From Allolobophora icterica (Eukaryota; Annelida; Clitellata; Crassiclitellata; Lumbricidae): 64,000 bases of DNA. The translations under genes were made by a program, and so were the position numbers. Shown one piece after another: positions 1 to 12,500 of this stretch (position 1 is its first letter; the number at the start of each line of letters is the position of its first letter). The notes beneath the pieces were generated by a model. It did no database searches, was not told where the DNA came from, and saw only the letters and a list, made by a program, of their open reading frames with translations. Location of the stretch: positions 21,482,696-21,546,695 of the forward strand of contig OY744615.1 in NCBI GenBank assembly GCA_963556255.1, written 5' to 3'.

Positions 1-250
1 AGTTCTTGTTGTGGTTGTTACGATATAAGATCTGGTATTTTTGCCGATGTTTCATGCACACTTGGTGAACTATCAAATTGCGTGAACAGTGAACAATACA
101 TGTAGATTACTATGTTGATGAAGAAATAACTGGATGCAAAAACTTTACAAATTTGAGTTATTTTGAAGACCTAAAACTGAATAAGACATAAGTAATAAAG
201 AGCGACAGAACTTATTTGTTGACTTTCTCATTTTCATTTTGATTTGATAG

Positions 251-3200
251 GATTGTGATGATAGCAATCCACTGATTCGTGCGCTGGCTGTGAGGACGAT
301 GGGTTGCATCCGCGTTGACAAGATTACCGAGTATCTATGTGAGCCACTTCGCAAGTGTCTGAAGGACGAAGATCCATACGTACGCAAGACAGCCGCAGTT
401 TCTGTGGCCAAGCTGCACGACATCAGTCCACAGCTTGTGGAGGATCAAGGCTTCCTCGACAGCCTTCGGGAGCTTCTGTCTGACTCTAACCCTATGGTAA
501 GCAGCTTCCAATCCCATCCTGAACTCACAGTAGGTGTTTTCTAAGGCCATGATAAGTAGGCTCTAATTGTGTAGTAAGTGGTTTCTTGCCTATGGTACAC
601 AACATCAGCCTCCTTGATTAACAGCCTATAACTGTGGGGTAACAGTTACAGTAAACAGCATTGTTCTCTGAGCAAGTAACTTTGGTCTCCATGGTAAGCA
701 GCATTTGACTGTGAGCAGTTTCAAGTTAAGAGTATATGAAATTTTAAATTTAACGAGCCTCGATTCCTGCTGTAGGTAAGCCCAATGATAAGGTATTTTT
801 GTTTATATTTCTTCTTATTTGTATTCCTGCTACTAAGTAAAATTTGCTAATGGGTGATGGCTTCACAAAAAGAGTGTTTCTTGTGCAGGTGGTTGCTAAT
901 GCTGTTGCTGCAATTTCTGAGATAATGGAGACTTCACCAACTGCGAGCCAGATTGTTGATCTCAACACTCAGATTATCAATAAGCTTTTGACTGCTCTTA
1001 ACGAGTGCACTGAGTAAGGGAAACAGTGTTCTTTTTAACATCTTGATATATGTAGAGTAGAACAGAACATGTGCAACAGGTAACTTGGAGGTTGGAAGAG
1101 TTTGATGCATAAGGATAATTCTTTAAAATGTGTAATAAAAGATAAGATAAGAATATTCTTTAAAATACCAGTTGCTATCTGCATTTTGGTTAACATACAT
1201 GGCAATGATCAAACATCATGGTTGTGATCAAACATCATCAAGACAAGCATATTATCATCAAATCTGATATTTACATTTAAAATAGGACATTTGGAATATC
1301 AGGTTATTTTATAACTGCAGGGAACATTTAGAAAGTACTTGGCATTGCAAGTATTGTAAGCAGTACAAGTATTGTAAGCAGTACAAAACTTTGCAGCAGT
1401 TGCTATTCGCTGTATCGTAGTGTATTTGTCACGTTTTAAACCTTAATTTTACTTTGATTTTCATTAAACTGAGCAGGATTTTAATTGGGTTTGTGGTATT
1501 CATGGACAGATAAGTCAGGTGTTTATCTGGCTTCCTTGTCTTTCAGGTGGGGCCAAGTGTTCATACTGGACTCGGTGTCCAATTACATACCAAAAGACGA
1601 ACGTGAGGCACAGAGCATCTGCGAAAGAGTGACTCCAAGACTGGCACATGCTAACTCTGCCATCGTTTTGTCAGCAGTGAAGGTATGTCTTGAATTAGCA
1701 TTGGTATTAAGAATGACAAAATTAGAAGGTTCTTGTTGAGAATTTGGACATAAAAAATTAGGTTCAGAAATTTAAGAGCAAAAAAGTTTTTCATAGGAAT
1801 GTGAAGACCTGAATGGTGAAAAAAGCAGATGTCTTGGCATTTTTGTTGACTCAGATGATACTTAGCCTATACTAATGTGGTTAATTTGTTTGACGCATGA
1901 CAGATCACAAGTTGGTAATCACTGTTACTAAATAATATAGACTCTAAAATTGTGATTTAAAAAGGGACGAACAGAACACTGTGTTCATGTTGATATAATA
2001 TTGAAATTAAGATTAATTTTCTAAAGACTGCTTAGAACTGAATCTCTCCATTTTACATAATTAGGTAATTAACTGTATGAAATGTGTGCATTGTTGCTCT
2101 GTTACCAGGTGTGATATCACTTGTTAGCTTTGCCTGTGCTTACTGTGATACTTTGTTTAATGGGCTTTCTTCATTCTATCCAGGTGATAATGAAGTTGCT
2201 GGAGATGATGGACCAAAGTTCAGATTTCTTTGGGTTGATGATAAAGAAGCTGTCGCCTCCTCTGGTGACGCTTCTGTCTGCCGAACCGGAGACTCAGTAT
2301 GTCGCTCTACGAAACATCAACCTCATCGTGCAGAAAAGGTAAGGGTTACTATGAATGTTTGACACATGGAATTTTTGTTTTATAGCTTCAGTAATATGGA
2401 TTTATTTTAAAGTTTTGAAATTGAATTGAATTTTTATTCACTACTAGGTTTTAGAAAATGCCATAGATTTGAACAAATCTGGAATTTACGTGTTTCTTAA
2501 AATGCACTGTTTACTTTCAGACCTGATGTCTTGAAGAATGAAATGAAAGTTTTCTTCGTCAAATACAATGACCCAATCTATGTAAAGCTTGAGAAACTGG
2601 ACATCATGATCCGTCTTACAAATCAGTCGAACATCGCACAGGTTCTGGCTGAACTCAAGGAGTAAGTCATCATCTCTTCTGATTTTGTTTTATCACTAGT
2701 GTTAGTGGTAACGCAAAACTGCGCATTCTTCAGGTTGCCTTGCATTGGCCATAATTTTTCCAAATGATTATCATGTTCTCACAGGCCTCTACTTTTTCAT
2801 GCCATAGCAATACCAACAAATGAGGATTATAGTGTAAGAAGCAGTGCAGTCCATAAAGCTAACCTTGAGAGCCAGCCATGAGTATGAATTGTTAGCAACT
2901 TCATATTTCTTAGCCTCGGTATATGATGCCAGGTAGTTAGGTCTTGTCGCCTGATATTCTACTGATACAGTGACTGTGTCGATGAAGACCAGGCAGTGAG
3001 GACAGTTAATGTACTCAATTTATAGATGAATTTGCTAGGTAGCAGGAATTTGAACCTCTAATGTTTTCCCGTTTATGATTCAGCATGCTATTATACTATC
3101 GTGCACCCCTTAGTATAAGAATAGGATACTAATCAAGGTTGCCAGGAAGATGATAAGGTTGATGAGGATGGTAATGATATGAATTGACTGATGCTAAGAA

Positions 3201-6200
3201 GATGATTAACTATACTCTGTATAAATAGTAAATCTATTGTATTAATTTCGGAATGCTCTGATGTTTATCTTGCATTCCTGAAATGATATTCTGTTTCTTA
3301 TGATGCATCAAGGTATGCAACTGAAGTGGATGTGGACTTTGTGAGGAAATCAGTGCGAGCAATCGGTCGTTGTGCCATAAAGGTGGAGCAGGCGGCTGAG
3401 CGATGTGTTAGCACACTCCTGGACCTCATTCAGACAAAAGTAAACTATGTCGTCCAGGAGGCAATTGTCGTAATCAAAGTACGTTTGAATTTTCTGTAAT
3501 GAAAATTGGTCATAGTTGCTAAGTTACTTCAGTGCTGTATATGACCATCTATAGGCATTCATAAATTGGTTGCTGCTTTCAGGGCCAGAAAGGTGAATGT
3601 CGTGGTTTAAAAATTGATAGAATGAAGCTAGAACGTACTGTTTTGTTTAAACTATGGCAACATATTGTCTGTATAGAAAACCTTTGGTAAACGTTGCCAT
3701 TGGTATCAAAGAATATCTTGAACATCAACCCTGTCAGCAGTTGTCTTGTTTGTCTGTATCAGTTACTTGTGTCTTTTACTGCATTTAATGTTTAGCTTCA
3801 GGTGAAATAATTATGAACAAGGATCTTATTTTTAAACATTATTGAGGAGCATCTTCAATGCATAATCATCAGTTTCTTAAAGGAGACACTCTTGTGCATG
3901 ATAATAAATTATATTGATTGGTTTGTATTGTTAGGATATCTTCAGGAAGTATCCGAACAAGTATGAGAGCATAATTGCAACACTTTGTGAAAACCTGGAT
4001 ACATTGGATGAGCCAGAGGCCAGGTAAACATTTCCTTTCATTTAGTTTACTTTATTTAATACTATCTTCTGAAATATTAAGGGTGAATGTGTCACAGTTT
4101 GTCATGTGTGAACATTACTAGTATACTATTTGTAGTATGATGCTATGGATTCTGTCAGACTTACTAGTGCAGACGTCTTAATCGGCTGGTGAAAGCAAAG
4201 GCTAAGGTTTCTAGTTAGTTCAAGAATCTTTAGGTCTTTCAAGTCCTTTATGACTTGAAGGTAAAGAGGCATCCAGCCTTTTAATCTGTTTCTGCCATTG
4301 CACATTGCCTGAGTCATACCATGGGTTGCAATGTTTTTTTCTGCATTGCAACTAGGACAACAGTTGGGCAGTTGTTACTGATTAAATGGCTCAGACAAGA
4401 ATTGCTGATTTCAATTGATACATTTAAGTTCAGAATGCAGTTGTAAAATGGCTATGCATTTGCACTGGGCCATTTCATCAACAATGAGAATGATCTGTTG
4501 ACTCTGTTAGAGACAACGTCCTTAGTGTGGGCTGCAATTCAGCTGACTGAATTTGCCTCTAAGTGTCTGCTACTATTTTTCTGATTGAATGGCAGAGCAT
4601 CGATGATTTGGATTATTGGAGAATATGCAGAAAGAATCGACAATGCTGATGAGCTGCTGGAAAGTTTTCTGGATGGTTTTCAAGACGAGAATACACAGGT
4701 TTGTTCCTGTAGACATTGTAGTTTTTCTTTCTTTTGTTCGAGTTTTGATTTCAATTGTTTGTGCTTTCTTCATGACTTTCTTGTTTATAATCAATTCATT
4801 GGATAAATCATTGTCTGTACTTCTGACAAGGATGCCCCCTATAAAGAATACGATATACACTAAAGATGATCGTAATTTTATTTCTAGGGCATTATATAAG
4901 AATGTATATTAATTGCTAACCTTTCGTGGCCCATACAAGGAATCAATAGCCTGGCGAGTTGGCTAACATCACCAATCTAGCACCCATAACTGTATGATGA
5001 ATGAACGAAAATTGATTGATTGATTACACCGAATGAAGTCAAGTTTGAACATCAGTCAAAGGAGAAATGCTCAAGCTGAGATAAAGTCAGATTTTGTTGC
5101 GTGTCCTTATTCATGATGCTTATGGATGGAAAAAGTGTTTGTGTTGGGAACACAGAATACTATGTCAAGCGGACAGCCTGAGCAGGTGATGTTTGAAATC
5201 AATATGGTGCAGAAGATAGGAAGCAACAGTTGGATGAATATCAACTGAAACTTTTTAGCTAAAGGTGCATTCCAGTAGGAAACTACATGTGAGAGCCATC
5301 TGGGGATGGCAGTTTCACAGAATGTCTCATTGTGTATTCTTTGGAAATATTCTAAACGGCAGTTTGCAAAAGTTTATCAATTAACTATGAATGACTCCAT
5401 TGCTGACTGTGTAGCTTTGCATTTGCCTGCTGATAACAGGTGCAGCTACAGCTGTTGACAGCTATTGTGAAGCTGTTCCTGAAGAGACCAACAGATACAC
5501 AGGAGCTCGTACAGCAGGTTCTTAGTCTTGCTACCCAGGTACACACTAGTTTCATTCATGCTCTGATCTATTATTATCTGTTATTCCAAGCTAACCAATA
5601 AAGGCATGTTACAAGTTTGTGTTGATTGGTATAACAGTAGCCACCGAAATTTTAAACTAATAGTGCAGTTATTAAATATACTGTTCTTTGATATTTATTG
5701 GCTGTAAATGATTTAGCACTTTAACGATGAGCTGCATTGATTCCCAGTCACTTTTAGTACACTCGTCACTGAAGTGTTAATACCTATGTCTTAGACACAC
5801 CAAATAAATTAACAATGCATTATAATTATTATAGAAATTTTACCACATATGGGTATATATAATATACAATAAAATATATATTTTATTGTCTATTTTTACA
5901 ATTTTATGTGTGCATTTATAAAATATATTAATGATACAGGGTCATTCCACGTCAAATCAACCAGGGGTGTACATCACACCCCTTTGGATCTTTCTGAAAT
6001 TTTTTGTACATAAACTACATGTAAAATTAGGAATAACAGTGAAAATTTCAGCAGAATATCTCAACATTTGACCAAGATATTAATTTTTAAAGTTAATAAC
6101 CAAAAAACGAATCGCGAGAAAACAGCATGATCCGCCAACTTTGGACAGTCATATCTCGGCCAGAAAATAAGCTAGAGGGCTGAATATTTTTTTGAATAAT

Positions 6201-9200
6201 CAGTTTTTTGTGCTGTTTCCAAATATGCAAGAATCTGGGTGGTGTTATCTTTGGGTTTTAATCTATAAATTTGTAAATATTGCACAAAGGCCAATTTTCG
6301 CCCAAGTTCCAGACATCATATCAGCAGGCAGGAATGATGTATAGTAATACTTATACTGGTTTTATACTGAGGTACATGGGTGCTCATCAGACATATAGTT
6401 AGTACCTGATTAGTTTCATTATGTCTGTACTTTCCAAGGATATTTTCCTTGCCATGATCGTGAAAGTGGGGTTTACGGCTTGCCCAAAAAGTGAAAGTGA
6501 GTGTCTAATGAAGTTCATGAAAATTTGCACATATACTGAGGACACCTAGAGCTGTCACTGGTGAAAAATTCAGGATGGTGTTCTGCTCCTTTCCTTGAAA
6601 ATAATTTTTTAAAGTTGACCAATTTTACAGTGTCGCGAGTTAATGTTGAGAGCATATGTGACTTGGTTCACAGCTGATTTGCTGGCTTGTATGTTTCTTT
6701 TACAATCATCTATGTGCCTTCTAAATAAACTGAACATTTAAGCTATGCACAGGCAACTGATCCACAGGAAATGTATTGTTTATAAGTACAAGAAGGTTGT
6801 TTTATGTAATTGATTTGTGCTATGTTTGGGCTATTTTGTGTGGGGCTGTGATTTGTTAAATATTTGTATTTGTCATCCAGTAGAAAGTATGGCAGAAGTG
6901 TGTTTTTATGACTCTGCAAATTGGTATAAATTACTTTAATATTAGGCCTTTCATTTTGTTTTACTGAGCTCAAAAGGTAAGATTTCATGTCTGCTGAAAA
7001 TAAACAGCAGGGACACAGCGGGCATTAAGATGTGATTTATCATTTGCTTAATTTCATGATACTTAATTTCTTCATGATCATTTTCTTCGAAGTTAAGCAA
7101 CTCATGGGGATCAAAGATTCCTGTTAAAGAGCTCATTCTTTTCAGAATTTAACATATTTTACATGTGTCCAAAGTCTGGTAACAGGACACAATTTTAATT
7201 AAAAATTGGATTACTGTTAGTTTGGCAATTTCAACGTAGATTTTAACATCTTAATACCACTTTTACACAGAAATATCTAAAACAATTCATCTTGCATTCA
7301 TTGGCAAGCCAACTTCCAGCATGTACATTTGGTGAATTTTGACAAGAAGAGCGTCTCCAATCACTATACACAAAAGCACCTGTATGCTTCTGCAGACTAT
7401 CAGAATTTTCTGATGAAGACATTGATTGCTGGTAATGACTAGTAAGACAAAGTTCGACATTGAAATTGCTTCAGCAACCATTTGTCGCTACCACAGTCAA
7501 GTTTTTCTTCACCGATATGAATTTCTGCATAGGTGCAAAGACTCACAAAAAGTTAAAAAGTCACTCAGAGTGCACTGTTCAAAATGCAAAAGATCTTCAG
7601 CAAATGACCAGCAAGCTTGTCAATCCTGGAGACCACCTGTGCATCAGTTGCCGAAAAAAATGGTTTTTGAAAAAGAAGAAAGTGAGACATCACCTGAACA
7701 ACAAAAATTGTGTGCTGCCAGTTCATCAGTAGTGCTTAAAGGCAGCAGTGATTCTACCTATTTATTCTGATGTGGAATTAGGACAGCTAAATGAAAGCAT
7801 AGTCAAACTTCAGTGTTCATGCACGAGAACAAACAGCGTATGCCAAAAGAAAGATTGATCAGGCAAAAGCAGCAATACAAAGAAACTTTCAAAAGTTGTG
7901 CATGTTCAACTTAAAAAGATGGCAGAAAGAAGCGGAATGTGAGGGATGTGGTGACTTACCTAAGTTACCTACATTAACTGCAGAGCTAAAATCGAATGTG
8001 AGTTGGCAACCAGACAGCAAATATTAAATTACTAATGCTAGCACCAGCAAACTGGTTGCAGGAGAAAGTATCAGAAGAATTTGGAGACAGTAACTACATG
8101 GTGAAGTAAGCAGCTGTGCATGTTTGCTGCATATTGTTGTTTATTGACCATTATTAAAGCTTTGTGCTTTAATAATGGTCAATAAACAACAATGTGTATG
8201 TGTAGACTTGTAACAGGGTTTTATATGCCTTTGCATGTAAGAATAGCAGGATTACACTGCAAACTGAGAAAACTTGATTGTCAGCATAGTAATGATAAAA
8301 TCAGTTATACTAGTAATCAAGTGCTTCAAAGTAGATGGTTATAAAAAAGTTACCTTAATGCACTACAAGGCCTATTAACAGCAACTCGCGACACTGTAAA
8401 ATTGGTCAACTTCAAAAAATTATTTACAAGGAAAGGAGCAGAACACCATCCTGAATTTTTCACCAGTGACAGCTCTGGGTGTCCTCAATATATGTGCAAA
8501 TTTTCATGAACTTCATTAGACACTCACTTTCACTTTTTGGGCAAGCCGTAAACCCCACTTTCACGATCATGGCAAGGAAAATGTCCTTGGAAAGTACAGA
8601 CATAATGAAACTAATCAGGTACTAACTATATGTCTGATGAGCACCCATGTACCTCAGTATAAAACCAGTATAAGTATTACTATGCATCATTCCTGCCTGC
8701 TGATATGATGTCTGGAACTTGGGCGAAAATTGGCCTTTGTGCAATATTTACAAATTTATAGATTAAAACCCAAAGATAACACCACCCAGATTCTTGTATA
8801 TTTGGAAACAGCACAAAAAACTGATTACTCAAAAAAATATTCAGCCCTCTAGCTTATTTTCTGGCCGAGATATGACTGTCTAAAGTTGGTGGATCATGCT
8901 GTTTTCTTGCGATTCGTTTTTTGGTTATTAATTTAAAAAATTAAATATCTTGGTCAAATGTTGAGATATTCTGCTGAAATTTTCACTGTTATTCCTAATT
9001 TTGCATGTAGTTTATGTACAAAAAATTTCAGAAAAATCCAAAGGGGTGTGATGGCAAATTGTTATTTTACTGGTTGATTTGACGTGGAATGACCCTACAG
9101 TGTCTTTTAAGAAATGTAATTTATGTGTTGGAACATGTTTTTATGTATAAGTACTGTAACATTTTTTTGGGTAAAATTATGTAAGATGATTCATTTTGTA

Positions 9201-9516
9201 AACAGTAAAGTAATGTAATGAATCAGTGCTTGTTGTACTTTGATGAACTTTTTTGTGTGTAGGACAGTGATAATCCAGACTTGCGTGATCGTGGCTACAT
9301 CTACTGGCGACTTTTGTCAACTGATCCTGCAGCTGCCAAAGAAGTCGTCCTTGCAGAGAAGCCTCTTATCTCTGAGGAAACAGACCTGATTGAGCCGACC
9401 CTGCTCGATGAGCTCATCTGTCATATATCGAGCCTGGCTTCTGTCTATCACAAACCACCCAATGCATTTGTTGAGGGGCGTGGGGGTGTGCCGGCACGGA
9501 GGGTTCTGCCTCCCAG
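251..9516 (+). CDS. AP1B1: AP beta trunk domain (exons 1-10)
   Basis: These ten exons encode the alpha-solenoid (HEAT-like) trunk that packs against the partner large chain, mu and sigma. The reading starts at family residue about 94 with the stretch [19 protein letters not shown] and runs through [30 protein letters not shown] and [18 protein letters not shown] to [14 protein letters not shown] and [12 protein letters not shown]. No stop or frameshift interrupts it. Exon 10 has two usable donors in the same phase: after 9516 (cag|gtcgac) and after 9525 (atc|gttagt). The second adds three residues and ends in LPPRSTS, resembling the LPPRTAS segment of vertebrate beta1, so I favour 9525 although both would translate. 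Confidence 0.95.
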
Positions 9517-12500
9517 GTCGACATCGTTAGTTTCTGTTTTCTGTGTACTATAAATATATGTAACATGAATTGAGAGCTTTATTGCTATTATAAATAATAT
9601 TCAACTTGATTCTGACTGAGGCTTTCTGTACTTTTGAATTTGCATGAGTTTCATATGATACAGATGTGTAAAAAAGAGAATGGCTTGTAAAATTTCTTTG
9701 CTAATTTGTTTTCAAAAGCCATTGTTGTGTGTAGTGTGAATTTTCCTGCTGAGCGATGCCATTGGCATCTTGGTTTCCGAGTGCTTTAGGTGCTACAACA
9801 TTGAGGTCCTTATACCGCACAGGCTCAAATCTGAAAACTATTGTTGACAAAGCTGTGTAATAAATAAATACCTAAGAAGTCGATGGCAACATGAGTGAAT
9901 AACCTCATCCTATGGCTTCCAGGATTGGATCGCCTGAGGAGATGACACAAGAAGTGCAGCAGAGCGTGCCACAGGTGACTGTCATACCTGGGGCGGATTC
10001 GCTCATCGGTGACCTTCTTGACATGGACATAAATCCACCAATGACTCAACAGTTCCAGCCTTCGATGGCTCCACCACTTGGTGGAGCTGGAGTGATGGAT
10101 CTGCTTGGAGAAGGACTCGATAGTCTGGTAAGAGTGCTCTTTCTCTGCTTCTGGTATCTTGCAAAGTTGATTGCATAAATAGGTTGACATATTCATTACG
10201 TTGCCTTGTCTTACATGATGCTCTGTGTCATGATCTTGTTACCCATGTCTTTAAGTCTTTCATTTACCATAATTTATTTTAAGATTGGGCTGTCATTTAG
10301 AAAGTGTTTCGTTCTCTTCATTCGGTTAGTCTTCCTTTCTCTTACCGCAATCTTAACGTCGGAGTCGATATCCATGGAATGGCTTGAGTCATCCCATGGA
10401 TATAGATTCCGAAGTGAGTGTTCTTGCATTATTTCAAGGTATCTCTTCTATATTATGTTTGGAACACATGTAAAGACTCCCACTAGCTTTTGGGTTGTAG
10501 CAGCTGATAATTAGTGTGTTTACATCAGTGAAGGTCGAACAATATATAGCTAATTGGTTCTCCGAAGTTGGATTATATATTTTATGGTTACCCCACCCAC
10601 TCACTGCCCATGTGAAAAGATTTTGCCTGATCAAAGTTAGTCAGAATTACTTGACGAAAGCTCTGAAAAGCTTGTTGCCTATTAGACTTGTTCGGTTAGA
10701 CCCCACCAAGTCTTCAAACAATCTATTGGCAGAGCTTGCTAGTTTTTACTGACCTTCCCCTTAAAGTCCAAAATTAACCTTTGTCTCAAGAACGATTTGC
10801 TAAAGGATCGGCACCTTATATACAGCTTCTTTTAACAAACTTGATGAATGAAGCACAGCAGCTTTATGTCTGTATGAGTGAAATGTGATAGAAAGGGGTA
10901 ATTATATTTTGAAATTCTGCAGTAATAGTAATTACACTAGAAGTATGATTTGGTGAAGACATGCAAAGCTGGTGATAGCAGAATCAGTTATTGATGTTTG
11001 TGAATTAACTGTTGTTTGTGTGCAGCTTGGTGGCCCACAGCAGGGTGGGTTTGAATATGGCGCATCGAGTAACCTAGGAGGTCTTAGTGATATCTTTGGC
11101 TTTGCCCAGTCTTCAGTGTACGTTCCACCACAAGAGGTAAGCTGCAACTGACTGAAATAATACATGTAATCTGTATTTTTAATTTTCTTCTTGCAACATT
11201 TAATTTTGCTGAAGAAAATCGTGAAAATATGCATTGATTGAATGAATCGAAGTTCATTGTTTGCGTGGAGATGAAGTCTGGTTCTGTTTACATGGTGTGG
11301 TAGTGATATGATCAATGATTTTGGTGGTATTTGTTGCCATGGTTTAGCAACATCTCATGTGCCATCATAGGTATTGATCCTTATGTTAGATTGCATTTCT
11401 AACCCTCTAACTGTGGACAATATCTGATGTATTAATTTTCTTTTGATTCGTTGACTAGTGATTGATTTATGTTAAAGTAAATTTGTTATTGTTATTGAGA
11501 AACTTTTCATTCATTGTTTGATGGGATGTGTTGTTGCTGGTTTTGCCAGAGTGAGTGATTTCTATTTTTAGAAATTGACGTTTATTGACCTGATGTCATA
11601 GATCAGCGGTGCGCAACCTGCGGCCGTATGGCCGCATGCGGCCGTGAGAGGGAGAATTGGCGGCCGTGGACAGTTGAGCTAATGATAATGTTTTGGCGGC
11701 CGTGTGCAGATTGATAAAATTCATAAATAGGAAACTGTGGAATTCTATTCCATGAAGAATATAAATTGTTCCTTAAGCGACACTAACTTCCTCACCTCTA
11801 TGCTATTATAGGCTAGCCCTACTCTTAAATAACAGTAGCAGATATCTTGGCGGCCGCGTACTGGCGGCGATCTTGTATGACAGGTGGGGGGACACGGGAC
11901 ACTTTTGAACTGATGTGGTCAGAAAAGAGGTGAAAATTTTTTTCGCGCTCACGCACACAAAATGTGTTAACCTATTTGGTGTTTTTGTTCGAAATTTGAG
12001 GAACAACTGTACAGTGTGTCCCTCCACTGTTAAAGGTGGGAGTCTTATCCCCCCCTTCCCCGGGATCGCCGCCCATGCGGCTGTGACGAGAATGTGAACC
12101 TGTAATGCGGCCGAAATTGACGAAAAGGTTGCGCACCCCTGTCATAGATGATAGAACAAATTTGCATTTGATTGACTTTAATTTATTGACTGGTACCAGA
12201 CATGGTTGCCTGCTACAAGGGGAAAGGGACTTGATATTTCTGGAACATTCTCTCGAAAATCCAACCAGCTTTTTATGGAACTGACACTCACAAATCGTGC
12301 TCTGCAGGCAATGATGGGGTTTGCCGTTCAGTTCAACAAGAACAGGTAATTTGCCTGTATATATGCATGCTTGTATGTTTGTGTGTGTATGCATGCTTGT
12401 ATGTATGTATGTATGTATGGATGTATGTATATATATATATATATGTATGTATGTACTATGTACACGCACTAGACACAGGTGCTATAGAAGTTGCTAGTTA

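Larger units (their letters stand above)
5938..9096. mobile_element. 3.2-kb foldback transposon with ~0.7-kb terminal inverted repeats in AP beta intron 9
   Basis: The left arm 5938-6641 is the reverse complement of the right arm 8383-9096 with few differences. Both ends begin with AGGGTCATTCCACGTCAAAT read inward. The arms cover over 700 bp each, leaving a 1.7-kb centre with a decayed open frame (7460-7732) and a small perfect hairpin (8133-8193). A possible AC dinucleotide flanks both ends, too short to call a target-site duplication with confidence. The element fills most of intron 9 (5539-9262), so the transcript can fold on itself. Superfamily not assigned. Confidence 0.85.
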
